From NCBI RefSeq assembly GCF_001761385.1, contig NZ_CP017476.1:3027501-3091500 (forward strand): a stretch of DNA of 64,000 nucleotides, written 5' to 3'. This stretch comes from Hydrogenophaga crassostreae. Lineage in GTDB: Bacteria > Pseudomonadota > Gammaproteobacteria > Burkholderiales > Burkholderiaceae_C. The notes beneath the pieces were generated by a model. It was given only the letters and a program-made list of their open reading frames with translations. It ran no database searches and had not been told where the DNA came from. The position numbers and the translations under genes were made by a program. This document shows positions 50,944-59,445 of this stretch, in pieces; position 1 is the stretch's first letter; the number at the start of each line of letters is the position of its first letter.

Positions 50944-53900
50944 CGTTGTTCATTCCATGGTGAGCCGCTTGTGCGGCATCCAGACGGTGTTGGCGTTCGC
51001 TGCCTTTGAAAAGCGTGCGCACGACCACAAAGAAAATCGGAACAAAGATCACGGCAAGCACCGTACCGACCAACATGCCACCGATCACGCCCGTTCCAAT
51101 GGCGCGCTGGCTGGCAGAGCCAGCACCACTGGCCAGGGCCAGAGGCAACACGCCCAGCGTAAACGCCATCGAAGTCATGATGATCGGGCGGAAACGCAGG
51201 TGGGCGGCGGCCAACGCTGCTTCAATCACCCCCTTGCCCTGCGCTTGCAGATCCTTGGCGAACTCAATGATCAGAATCGCATTCTTCGCAGACAAGCCAA
51301 TGATCGTGATCAACCCCACCTGGAAATACACGTCGTTGGAATAGTCGCGCAGCAGCGTGGCCAGCAACACACCCAGCACGCCCAGCGGCACCACCAGAAT
51401 CACAGCCAGCGGAATGGTCCAGCTCTCGTACAAAGCGGCGAGACACAGGAACACGGCGAGGATGGCAAAAGCGTACAAGATGATCGCTTGCGACCCGGCG
51501 AGCTTCTCTTCTCGCGACTGCCCAGTCCACTCAAAGCCGAAACCTTGTGGCAACTGGCTGGCCAGCCGCTCCATCTCGGCCATCGCCGCTCCGGTGCTTT
51601 GGCCGGGTGCGGCGCTGCCGCTGATGCGCATGGCCGGATAGCCGTTGTAGCGCACGGTCTGCATCGGTCCGGTGATCCACTTGGTGGTCGCAAAGGCCGA
51701 CAGCGGCACGGCTTTGCCCTGGCTGTTGTTGACCGTGATGCGCAACAAGTCATCGGGCTGCATGCGCGCAGGCGCATCGGCCTGCACCATCACCCGCTGC
51801 AGGCGACCGGCATTGGGGAAGTCATTCACATAGCTCGAGCCCAAAGAGGTGCCGATGGCGCTGGAAATGGCGTCGTAACTCACGCCTTGTGCGCTGGCCT
51901 TATCGCGGTCGATATCGAGTTGCAACTGTGGCGCGTCTTCCAGACCGTCGGGTCGAACGCCCGTCAGAATCTTGCTTTGCGAGGCCAGTCCCATCATCTG
52001 GTTGCGGGCATTGAGCAATGCTTCGCGGCCCAGACCAGCGCGGTCCTGCAGACGGAAACTGAAGCCCGACGACGAACCGAGTTCCGGGATGGGCGGCGGG
52101 CTCAGCGGAAAGATGAACGCATCACGGATGCCCGACAAAGCGCCGAACGCACGACCCGCGAGGCCTTGCGCGGAACTGCCCTCGCCGGTGCGCTCGGACC
52201 AGTCCTTGAGTGTCACGAAGGCCAGCGCAGCGTTCTGCCCCTGACCCGAGAAGCTGAAGCCCAACACGCTGACCATGCTCTGCACTTCAGGCTGCTTGAG
52301 CATGAAGCCTTCGACTTGCTTCATCACGCCTTCCGTGCGCTCGCGGGTGGCACCGGGCGGCAACTGCACGTTCACCAGCATCGTGCCCTGGTCTTCGTTG
52401 GGCAGGAAAGAGGTGGGCAGGCGCTGGTAAATCACCACAGCGGCAGCCACGATGGCCGCGTAAATGATGAGCGTGCGACCAGCGCGGGGCAACAGCGCGG
52501 CAACACCGCTTTCGTAACGCTTGGCGGTGCGGGAGAACCCACGGTTGAACCAGCCGAAGAAGCCTTTCTTCTCATGGTGGTGCCCCGCTTCAACGGGCTT
52601 CAGCAGCGTGGCGCACAGCGCCGGCGTGAGGGACAACGCCATAAAGGCCGAAAAGGCAATCGACGTGGCCATCACGGCCGCGAACTGGCGGTAAATGTTG
52701 CCCACCGAGCCGCTGAAAAATGCCAGCGGCACGAACACAGCGATCAGCACCACGGTCACACCGATGATGGCCCCCGAAATTTGGCCCATGGCCTTGCGTG
52801 TGGCCTCCAGCGGTGGCAAGCCCTCTTCGCTCATGATGCGCTCGACGTTTTCAACCACCACAATGGCATCGTCCACCACGATACCGATCACCAGCACCAT
52901 GCCAAACATGGTCAACACGTTGATCGAAAAACCCATGGCCAGCAAAGCGCCAAAGGTACCCAGCAGGGCCACCGGCACCACGATGGTCGGGATCACCGTG
53001 TAGCGCCAGTTCTGCAGGAACAGGAACATCACCAGGAACACCAGAAACACGGCTTCAGCCAGCGTCTTGGCCACTTCTTCAATGGAAATCTTCACGAAGC
53101 GCGAGCTGTCGTAAGGGATCTCCCACTTCATGCCGTCGGGGAAAAACTTTTCCAGTTCGGCCATGCGGGTGCGCACTGCGTCGGCTGTGGCCAAAGCGTT
53201 GCCGCTGGGCGACTGCTGCACACCGATACCCACCGCCTGCACGCCGTTCAAGCGTGCCGACGTGGCGTAGGCTTGGGCACCCAGCTCGATACGGGCCACG
53301 TCTTTGAGGCGCACCGTGGCGCCGTCGTTGCTGGCGCGCAGCACAACATTGCTGAACTCTTCCACCGTGCCGAGCTGGCCATTGACCACCACGGTCGCGG
53401 CGATGCCTTGGCCCGCCACGTTGGGCAGCGCGCCGATTTCACCGGCCGAGACCTGCGCGTTTTGCGCCCGAATCGCGGCAATCACATCGGCCGCACTGAG
53501 GTTGAAGCCGAGCAACTTGCCCGGATCGATCCACACGCGCATCGCCCGCTCGGTACCGAACAGCTGGGCCTGACCAACACCGTCAAGGCGTTGAATCTCG
53601 GGCAGGATGCTGCGCGAAGCGTAGTCACCCAGCGCCACAGGATCCCACTTGGGATCGGTCGACGAGATCATGGCAAACATCAGGAAGTTGCTGCGCGCCT
53701 TGTCGACGCGAACGCCTTGCTGCGTCACCGCTGATGGCAGGCGCGGCGTGGCACGGGCCAGGCGGTTTTGCACATCCACCTGGGCCAGATCGGCGTTGGT
53801 GCCGGGCTCAAAGCTCAGCGTGATGCTGCCGGTGCCGTTGGCCTGGGCCACAGCTTCCATGTAGATGAGGCCGGGCGAACCGTTCATCTCTTGCTCGATC

Positions 53901-54091
53901 ACCGACAACACGCTGTCTTCCAGCGTCTTGGCCGAAGCCCCTGGGTAGCTGGCGTTGATCGAAATCGATGGCGGCGCCACCGGCGGATACTGCGCAATCG
54001 GCAGTTGGGTGATGGACACCGCGCCCAGCACCATGACAAACAGCGCAATCACCCACGCAAAGATGGGGCGCTCAATGAAAAATTTGGCCAT
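50936..54091 (-). CDS. RND multidrug efflux pump (HAE1/AcrB-MexB type)
   Basis: The 1051-residue inner-membrane proton antiporter starts MAKFFIERPIFAWVIAL, with 12 helices and two large periplasmic loops. The proton-relay aspartate pair lies in VLVIGIVVDDAIVVVENVER (helix 4), and the switch-loop and porter regions match hydrophobe/amphiphile exporters. It should expel drugs, dyes, solvents or bile-salt-like amphiphiles from membrane and periplasm. It is preceded by the adaptor gene (12 bases) and followed by the channel gene (overlap). Confidence 0.95.
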   Translation of the reverse strand: MAKFFIERPIFAWVIALFVMVLGAVSITQLPIAQYPPVAPPSISINASYPGASAKTLEDSVLSVIEQEMNGSPGLIYMEAVAQANGTGSITLSFEPGTNADLAQVDVQNRLARATPRLPSAVTQQGVRVDKARSNFLMFAMISSTDPKWDPVALGDYASRSILPEIQRLDGVGQAQLFGTERAMRVWIDPGKLLGFNLSAADVIAAIRAQNAQVSAGEIGALPNVAGQGIAATVVVNGQLGTVEEFSNVVLRASNDGATVRLKDVARIELGAQAYATSARLNGVQAVGIGVQQSPSGNALATADAVRTRMAELEKFFPDGMKWEIPYDSSRFVKISIEEVAKTLAEAVFLVFLVMFLFLQNWRYTVIPTIVVPVALLGTFGALLAMGFSINVLTMFGMVLVIGIVVDDAIVVVENVERIMSEEGLPPLEATRKAMGQISGAIIGVTVVLIAVFVPLAFFSGSVGNIYRQFAAVMATSIAFSAFMALSLTPALCATLLKPVEAGHHHEKKGFFGWFNRGFSRTAKRYESGVAALLPRAGRTLIIYAAIVAAAVVIYQRLPTSFLPNEDQGTMLVNVQLPPGATRERTEGVMKQVEGFMLKQPEVQSMVSVLGFSFSGQGQNAALAFVTLKDWSERTGEGSSAQGLAGRAFGALSGIRDAFIFPLSPPPIPELGSSSGFSFRLQDRAGLGREALLNARNQMMGLASQSKILTGVRPDGLEDAPQLQLDIDRDKASAQGVSYDAISSAIGTSLGSSYVNDFPNAGRLQRVMVQADAPARMQPDDLLRITVNNSQGKAVPLSAFATTKWITGPMQTVRYNGYPAMRISGSAAPGQSTGAAMAEMERLASQLPQGFGFEWTGQSREEKLAGSQAIILYAFAILAVFLCLAALYESWTIPLAVILVVPLGVLGVLLATLLRDYSNDVYFQVGLITIIGLSAKNAILIIEFAKDLQAQGKGVIEAALAAAHLRFRPIIMTSMAFTLGVLPLALASGAGSASQRAIGTGVIGGMLVGTVLAVIFVPIFFVVVRTLFKGSERQHRLDAAQAAHHGMNNDA

Positions 54092-54103
54092 TGGTCGCGT
54101 CCC

Positions 54104-55360
54104 TTATTTCGCTGGCGCGGCGGACGCGGCAGCAGCAGGCGCAGCGCCTGGCGGGGTCCATGGCACGGCCTTGACCGGCGCATCGCCACGCAGCTTTTGA
54201 AAGCCGTCCACCATCACTTGCTCACCGGCCTTCAAACCATCGAGCACCACCCACTGACCGTTTTGCTGGCCACCGACTTTGATGGGTCGCGGCGCCACTT
54301 TGCCTTCGGCATCCACCACCATCACCGAGTCGCCCTGGCCCGAGCGGGTCACAGCCTGTTGCGGCAAGGCAATGGCATCGGCTGCGGTGGCCTGCTCCAG
54401 ACGCACGCGCACATACAAGCCTGGCAGCAAAGCGCCAGAGGCGTTGGGCACTTCGGCGCGCAACGTGACCTGACCGGTGGTCGCATCGACGGTCAAGTCC
54501 GAGAACAACAATTTGCCGGGCTGGGCGTATTCGGTGCCGTCTTCCAGCACGATGCGCACGCTCGCAGCGTCCGCGCCAGCGCTTTTGAGCTGGCCGTCTG
54601 CCATGGCGCGCTTGAGCTTCATCGCTTCGGCGGCCGACTGGGTGAAGTTCACGTACATCGGGTCGGTCTGCTGGATCACGGCCAATTGCGTGGCTTCCCC
54701 CTGCCCCACCAAGGCGCCCTCGGTCACCAAAGCGCGACCGATGGTGCCTGCGATCGGCGCGGTCACCCGCGCGTAGTTCACATTGATGCCAGCGGTGCGC
54801 ACCGCAGCGTTGGCCACCGCCACATCGGCTTGCGCCGACTTCTCGGCGGCAACCGCATTGGCGTATTCCTGCTGGCTGATGGCGTTTTCAGCGATCAGCG
54901 GTTTGTAGCGATCGGCCAGAGCCGTCGCGGTGGACAGGTTGGCTTGCGCCCGCGTCAAAGAGGCTTTGGCGCTTTGCAAGGTGGCCTCGTAAGGCGCCGC
55001 GTCGATGCGGAACAGTGCCTGGCCCGCCTTGACGTTGCTGCCTTCCTTGAACAAGCGCTCTTGCAAGATGCCGGCGGCCCGGGCACGCACCTGCGCGACC
55101 CGCGAAGCCTCCAGCCGACCAGGCAACTCCGTGATCAGCCCAACATCGCCGGGCGTCACTGTGACCACGCCAACTTCGGCGGGCGGCGGGCCGCCAGCGC
55201 CGGCGGGCGCGCCAGCGGCTGGTGCGTCCGCATTGCCGCAAGCGGCCAGGGCCAGACTCAAGGACAACGCGGTGGCCAGATGCCAAGGCCGCAAGTCAAC
55301 GAATGCAGATGGGCGGGCGGGAGCGGAACGCGAAGCATTCTCAGGTTGAGGGGCTGACAT
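54104..55360 (-). CDS. RND efflux periplasmic adaptor subunit
   Basis: The membrane-fusion lipoprotein (about 418 residues) links the pump with the outer channel. A signal sequence with lipobox LALAACG places the lipidated cysteine near residue 40. Then come an Ala/Gly/Pro linker, the barrel-sandwich lipoyl region (GRLEASRVAQVRARAAGILQ), an alpha-hairpin, the beta-barrel and a C-terminal membrane-proximal domain ending in a low-complexity Ala tail. The ATG at 55360 is chosen because AAGGA stands five bases before it; a codon at 55381 is less likely. It is the first gene of the operon, 61 bases from the operator. Confidence 0.92.
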   Translation of the reverse strand: MSAPQPENASRSAPARPSAFVDLRPWHLATALSLSLALAACGNADAPAAGAPAGAGGPPPAEVGVVTVTPGDVGLITELPGRLEASRVAQVRARAAGILQERLFKEGSNVKAGQALFRIDAAPYEATLQSAKASLTRAQANLSTATALADRYKPLIAENAISQQEYANAVAAEKSAQADVAVANAAVRTAGINVNYARVTAPIAGTIGRALVTEGALVGQGEATQLAVIQQTDPMYVNFTQSAAEAMKLKRAMADGQLKSAGADAASVRIVLEDGTEYAQPGKLLFSDLTVDATTGQVTLRAEVPNASGALLPGLYVRVRLEQATAADAIALPQQAVTRSGQGDSVMVVDAEGKVAPRPIKVGGQQNGQWVVLDGLKAGEQVMVDGFQKLRGDAPVKAVPWTPPGAAPAAAASAAPAK

Positions 55361-55420
55361 GGGCATCCTTAGGGGCAGCAAAAACGGAGTCTCGGCAATG
55401 GCCGAGTGGTGAAAAAGGCA

Positions 55421-55454
55421 GACTATACATACATACAGAAATGTATGTATAGTC
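55421..55454. promoter_or_regulatory. AcrR/TtgR-type operator in the efflux divergent promoter
   Basis: GACTATACATACAT (55421-55434) and ATGTATGTATAGTC (55441-55454) are perfect 14-base inverted arms around six bases. The core resembles the known AcrR site of enterobacteria (TACATACATT and its complement). It lies between the adaptor gene and the TetR gene and overlaps TATA-like -10 sequences in both directions, so the repressor should control both genes. Confidence 0.9.
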
Positions 55455-55524
55455 TAAGGGTTATTACCTGTTTGACCAAAGGCTTATCAGCCCATTGTCA
55501 CAAAACTGTCGAGAAGCCCATTCC

Positions 55525-56280
55525 ATGGTTCGCCGTACCAAAGCCGATGCCGAAGCCACACGCCACAGCCTGCTGGACGCCGCAGAGTTGCTGTTTCAGG
55601 CGCGCGGTGTGTCGCGCACATCCCTCAACGACATCGCCGTCGCGGCGGGCACCACGCGGGGCGCGATCTACTGGCACTTCAAGGACAAGGCCGATCTCTT
55701 CAACGCCATGATGGACCGCGCCGTCCTGCCGCTTGAGCAAGCGCTGACCAGCGTGGGCGATCGCGCCAGCGAGCTCAGCGACCCCCTGCAGGCCTTGCGA
55801 TCCTCCATGCGATTGGCCCTCAACAAAACCGCCACCGATCCGCGCGTGCGCCGCGCCTTCGAGGTGGCCACCCTCCAGGTGGAATACAACGAAGAAATGC
55901 ATGCCGTTCGCCAGCGCCATTTGCAGGTTCGCAACGAATGCATTTCCAGCACCGCCCTGGCCCTGAAAGCCGCCAGCACCAAGCGCGGCGTTCCCCTGCC
56001 CATTGCGCTGGAGACCGCCTCGCTCGGCTTGCACGTCATGGTCGACGGCCTGATCCACAACTGGATGCTCGACCCCACTGCCTTCGACCTAGAAGCCTGC
56101 GGCGAAAAGACGGTCGAGACCTACCTGCGCGGGCTGGGCTTTGGCGCGGCAATCACTTCAGACGCCGTTCCGGCACCACAGACACCGGCGGCACCGCATT
56201 TGACGGCACCCGCAGATGCAAAGCCGCCTGCGCCATCAGGTTCGCCGACACAGGCGCGGTCACGAAAACGAACAAGGTGA
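55525..56280 (+). CDS. TetR-family repressor of the efflux operon (AcrR/TtgR type)
   Basis: The 251-residue regulator has the HTH LNDIAVAAGTTRGAIYWHFKDKADLF (about residues 33-58) after the ATRHSLLDAAELLF helix, and an AcrR-like C-terminal ligand domain. It is divergent from the pump operon, with a large palindrome between them. The start at 55525 gives MVRRTKADAEATR, the usual AcrR N-terminus. Residues after about 210 form a Pro/Ala-rich tail with no known counterpart. The last 128 bases overlap the 3' end of mnhG on the other strand, so the tail may be a recent extension through a lost stop. Confidence 0.9.
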   Translation: MVRRTKADAEATRHSLLDAAELLFQARGVSRTSLNDIAVAAGTTRGAIYWHFKDKADLFNAMMDRAVLPLEQALTSVGDRASELSDPLQALRSSMRLALNKTATDPRVRRAFEVATLQVEYNEEMHAVRQRHLQVRNECISSTALALKAASTKRGVPLPIALETASLGLHVMVDGLIHNWMLDPTAFDLEACGEKTVETYLRGLGFGAAITSDAVPAPQTPAAPHLTAPADAKPPAPSGSPTQARSRKRTR

Positions 56281-56494
56281 TCAGCAGTTCGGCAATGCCC
56301 GGGCGCCCCTGACCGGCGGCGATCAACATCGACGCGATCAACACGCCACCCACGCCCAGCGTCGAAGCTTTGGTAGGCGCATGCAAACGCATGTAGAAAT
56401 CAGGCAGGCGAGCCAAACCGATGGCGCCCACCAACAGGAAAAACGACGCCACCAGAATCACGGCAGCCGCAAGGTATTCGATCCAGATACTCAT
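56153..56494 (-). CDS. mnhG: Mrp antiporter subunit G
   Basis: The 113-residue membrane protein has three helices and the MnhG/PhaG signature GLARLPDFYMRLHAPTKASTLG (about residues 28-49). It is the last gene of the mnhA-G operon and is required for assembly of the cation/proton antiporter complex. The start MSIWIEYL is chosen over a longer frame because it begins the first helix. Its 3' end overlaps the TetR gene's 3' end by 128 bases, antisense. Confidence 0.9.
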   Translation of the reverse strand: MSIWIEYLAAAVILVASFFLLVGAIGLARLPDFYMRLHAPTKASTLGVGGVLIASMLIAAGQGRPGIAELLITLFVFVTAPVSANLMAQAALHLRVPSNAVPPVSVVPERRLK

Positions 56495-56510
56495 TGCATT
56501 TCTCCTCGTT

Positions 56511-56789
56511 TCATTCGACCACGTCGCCTCGGCTGAGGTAGCGCGCCAAAGCCACCGTCGAGGCAAAGCCCAGCATTGCCACCAGCAGCGCACCTTCAAA
56601 CAGCAACACCGTATTCCACCGAATGCCAAGCAACACGATCAGCGCCACGGCGTTCATGTAGAGCGTATCGAGTGCCAGGACCCGGTCGGTCATGGTCGGA
56701 CCTCGCAACAAGCGGACCGCACACAGCACCACGGCAATCGTGATGGCACCAATGCCCAGATTCAGGGCCCAATCCAGCGCGGGGCTCAT
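56511..56789 (-). CDS. mnhF: Mrp antiporter subunit F
   Basis: The 92-residue membrane protein has three helices with conserved LLRGPTMTDRVLALDTLYMN (about residues 28-47), the mark of MnhF/PhaF. It works as a small subunit of the Mrp Na+/H+ antiporter. Its start overlaps the mnhE stop by four bases (ATGA) and its stop lies 16 bases before mnhG. A normal family length is about 85-95 residues. Confidence 0.92.
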   Translation of the reverse strand: MSPALDWALNLGIGAITIAVVLCAVRLLRGPTMTDRVLALDTLYMNAVALIVLLGIRWNTVLLFEGALLVAMLGFASTVALARYLSRGDVVE

Positions 56790-57331
56790 GCGGCACTCCC
56801 GGTGTTTTGTTTGAAGATGGTCAGAAGCGGCGCTTCGTACCGGTTTTTCATGTCGGCTGCCATGGCGCCAGCGTCATCGCAATTGAGCGCATGCACCCAG
56901 ATCACACGCCGCTCTTCATCAATCACCGTCGAAACCGTGCCCGGTGTGGTCGTGATGATGCTGGCAAACAACGCATTCACGCGGTGGTGATCACTTTCCA
57001 GCGCCACCGGAATCCAGCCAGGCGACATGTCGCTCAGTGGGCCCAGGACAAGCTTGGCCACCACCACATTGGAGACAATGATGTCCCACACAACAATGCC
57101 CAGCAAACGCGGCACAGCCGGCCAATACAGCCCGCTCGCATCGGCCAGGAATGGCCTGAGCAAACGTGGGACGACCAATCCGATCAACAGCGCCGACAGC
57201 AGGTGCACGGGCTCCAGGCTGTGCGACAGCGCCAACCAGCTCGCACCCAGCAACACAGACAACACGGGGTGACCGAACCACCCCGAAGGGCGCCGCGCCC
57301 CGGTCACGCTTTGCGAACGATCGGTGCTCAT
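56786..57331 (-). CDS. mnhE: Mrp antiporter subunit E
   Basis: The 181-residue membrane protein has two or three N-terminal helices (HPVLSVLLGASWLALSHS and onward) and a cytoplasmic domain containing SIITTTPGTVSTVIDEE, the MnhE signature, then WVHALNCDD. It is part of the seven-subunit Mrp complex. It overlaps mnhD and mnhF by four bases on each side, so the small subunits are translationally chained. Confidence 0.91.
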   Translation of the reverse strand: MSTDRSQSVTGARRPSGWFGHPVLSVLLGASWLALSHSLEPVHLLSALLIGLVVPRLLRPFLADASGLYWPAVPRLLGIVVWDIIVSNVVVAKLVLGPLSDMSPGWIPVALESDHHRVNALFASIITTTPGTVSTVIDEERRVIWVHALNCDDAGAMAADMKNRYEAPLLTIFKQNTGSAA

Positions 57332-58998
57332 TTCATTTCCTCCGTATGGGCGGCAGCAGGCTCGCCAGCCGTGGAACCCCGCCGGCCGTCATAAGGCCTC
57401 GCGGTTTGGGCGTTGACACCCCCATGCGCTCCCAGCACAGCCTGCGCATACGCAGCCTTGTCGGCCAATTGCGCAGCCGCGGCATCGGTATAGCGCTTTA
57501 CCGGCGAAGCCATCACCGCCAGGAGCAGGGTAAGGGCCATAAAAGCCCAGGCAGATGACAGCAGCTTCAAGCTCGAACCAGAGGCCGAGCGCGCCGCGTC
57601 GTCATCAATCTCGACATGCCAAAACACGATCACGCCGGCGCGCGCCAATCCCACCAGCGACAAGAAGCCCACGCTCAACACCACGGTCCAGACCCAGGGT
57701 TGTGCCGACAGGCCAGAGGTGCTTTGCAAGATCATCAGTTTGCCCAGAAAACCAGGCAAAGGCGGCAAACCGGCTGCCGACGCTGCACCGAAAATCATCA
57801 TCAATCCCAGCAGCACGGGCTCACGCACGGCTGGCGCGGGCCGCAGTCTGTCCAAGGTCTGACCACGCTGCGCGGACATCAGCTCCACCAACAAAAAGAG
57901 GCCAGCAATCACGATGGTGCTGTGCAGCGTGTAATAGAGCGCCGCAGACAAGGTCTCCGGCGTAAACAGACCCACGGCGGCCAGAATCGTTCCCACCGAG
58001 GAGACCGTGAGGTACCCCACCAAGCGACCCATGGAGTGCGAAGAGAGTGCACCGAGCGCGCCGAGCACGCTGGTGGTCAGCGCCATGGGCAACAACCAGG
58101 ACTGCGCAGCCAGGGTGGCTTCGCCCGCATCCAGCCCAAAGATGCCCCAATGGGTCCGGATGATGCTGTACACGCCCACCTTGGTCATGATCGCAAACAA
58201 GGCGGCCACCGGCGCACTGGCACTTGCATAGGTGCCCGGCAGCCAGAAATACATCGGGACGATCGCCGCCTTCAAACCAAATACCACCAGCAAGATCAAC
58301 GCGGCAGCACGGGCCACGAGTGCCGAGTCGCCGGTCAACTGCGCGACGCGAACAGCCAGATCGGCCATGTTCAAAGTGCCGGCCACCGCGTAGATCATCG
58401 CCAGGCCAATCAGGAAAAGCCCCGAGCCGGCAAGGTTCAGCACCACGTAGTGGAACCCCATGCGCAACCGCTCGCGGCCCAGGCCGTGCAGCAGCAGCAC
58501 ATAGGAAGAAATCAGCAAGACCTCAAAGAACACAAACAGGTTGAACAGGTCGCCGGTGAGAAACGCGCCACTCAGACCCATCAACTGGAAATGGAAAATG
58601 GCGTGGAAATGGCGGCCCCGATTGTCCCAGCCGCCGGTCGCGTACCAAAGTGCAGGCGCCGCCACCAGGTAGGTAAGGCAGACCATCAGCGCACTCAGGC
58701 GATCGAGCACCAGGACAATGCCAAATGGCGCTTCCCATTCGCCCATGCGGTACACCATCAACTCGCCAGAGCCGGCCCGCCACACCAGGCCAGCGGCCAT
58801 CACCAGACCCAGCATCACCGAAGCCAGACTCAGCCGCCGGCGCCAGACAACCCGTGCCCGGTTGTGACCACCGCCCACCCCCGACATGCCGCCGAAATCG
58901 CCCAGCAGCAACATGCCCATGCCAGTGAATGACGGCAGAAGAACCGACAGCACCGGTGCATGTTGCAGCCAGAAACTCAGGATCGCATCGATCATCAA
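57328..58998 (-). CDS. mnhD: Mrp antiporter subunit D
   Basis: The 556-residue protein belongs to the NuoL/M/N proton-translocating superfamily, with about 14 helices. A glutamate/lysine-containing helix lies in FHFQLMGLSGAFLTGDLFNLFVFFEVLLISSY, and a broken-helix lysine in FGLKAAIVPMYFWLPGTYASAS. It pumps ions with MnhA in the antiporter. The C-terminal tail of about 70 residues is hydrophilic. It is preceded by mnhC with a four-base overlap. Confidence 0.93.
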   Translation of the reverse strand: MMIDAILSFWLQHAPVLSVLLPSFTGMGMLLLGDFGGMSGVGGGHNRARVVWRRRLSLASVMLGLVMAAGLVWRAGSGELMVYRMGEWEAPFGIVLVLDRLSALMVCLTYLVAAPALWYATGGWDNRGRHFHAIFHFQLMGLSGAFLTGDLFNLFVFFEVLLISSYVLLLHGLGRERLRMGFHYVVLNLAGSGLFLIGLAMIYAVAGTLNMADLAVRVAQLTGDSALVARAAALILLVVFGLKAAIVPMYFWLPGTYASASAPVAALFAIMTKVGVYSIIRTHWGIFGLDAGEATLAAQSWLLPMALTTSVLGALGALSSHSMGRLVGYLTVSSVGTILAAVGLFTPETLSAALYYTLHSTIVIAGLFLLVELMSAQRGQTLDRLRPAPAVREPVLLGLMMIFGAASAAGLPPLPGFLGKLMILQSTSGLSAQPWVWTVVLSVGFLSLVGLARAGVIVFWHVEIDDDAARSASGSSLKLLSSAWAFMALTLLLAVMASPVKRYTDAAAAQLADKAAYAQAVLGAHGGVNAQTARPYDGRRGSTAGEPAAAHTEEMK

Positions 58999-59381
58999 AT
59001 GCGCTCCTCAGGTTCTGTATTGGCAGTGGACGGCACATAACCGGGCGCATGCCCCGGCTCATGACCATCCACATGGTCACTCCCGCTTTCATGTCGGTTG
59101 CGCAAGGCCAGCTCGATCACGAAACCGGTGGTTGCGAATCCGATCACGATGGCGGTCAGCACCAACGCCTGAGGCAAGGGATCGGCAATCGGCCCCTCAC
59201 CCACCAGAATGGGCTGTGCGTTGGACCACAAGCGGCCCATCACAAAAATGAACACGTTCACCGCATAACCAAACAACGACAGGCCAAGCACCACGGGAAA
59301 GGTACGACCCCGCAACATCAAATAGATGCCACAGGCGGTGACACATCCGATGCCTGTGGCCAGCAAAAATTCCATGCTCAT
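58995..59381 (-). CDS. mnhC: Mrp antiporter subunit C
   Basis: The 128-residue NuoK-like membrane subunit has three helices (residues 1-23, 28-50, 72-95). GRTFPVVLGLSLFGYAVNVFIF and DPLPQALVLTAIVIGFATTGF contain the conserved ligand region. The C-terminal tail is rich in His, Gly and Asp (HVDGHEPGHAPGYVPS), which is unusual. The ATG at 59381 (MSMEFLLATG) is chosen because GGGAGG precedes it. The longer frame would overlap mnhA. Confidence 0.91.
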   Translation of the reverse strand: MSMEFLLATGIGCVTACGIYLMLRGRTFPVVLGLSLFGYAVNVFIFVMGRLWSNAQPILVGEGPIADPLPQALVLTAIVIGFATTGFVIELALRNRHESGSDHVDGHEPGHAPGYVPSTANTEPEERI

Positions 59382-59445
59382 CTTGAGCCTCCCTCGCCGC
59401 ACGCGGCCGCACAAAGCATCAAAGGTAATCGGGGACTCAGGCGAT

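Noticed and set aside
50843..53734. 963-codon open frame on the plus strand
   Set aside because: It is fully antisense to the RND pump gene, is very rich in His, Arg and Gln, and has no motif; a high-GC shadow of a highly biased gene.
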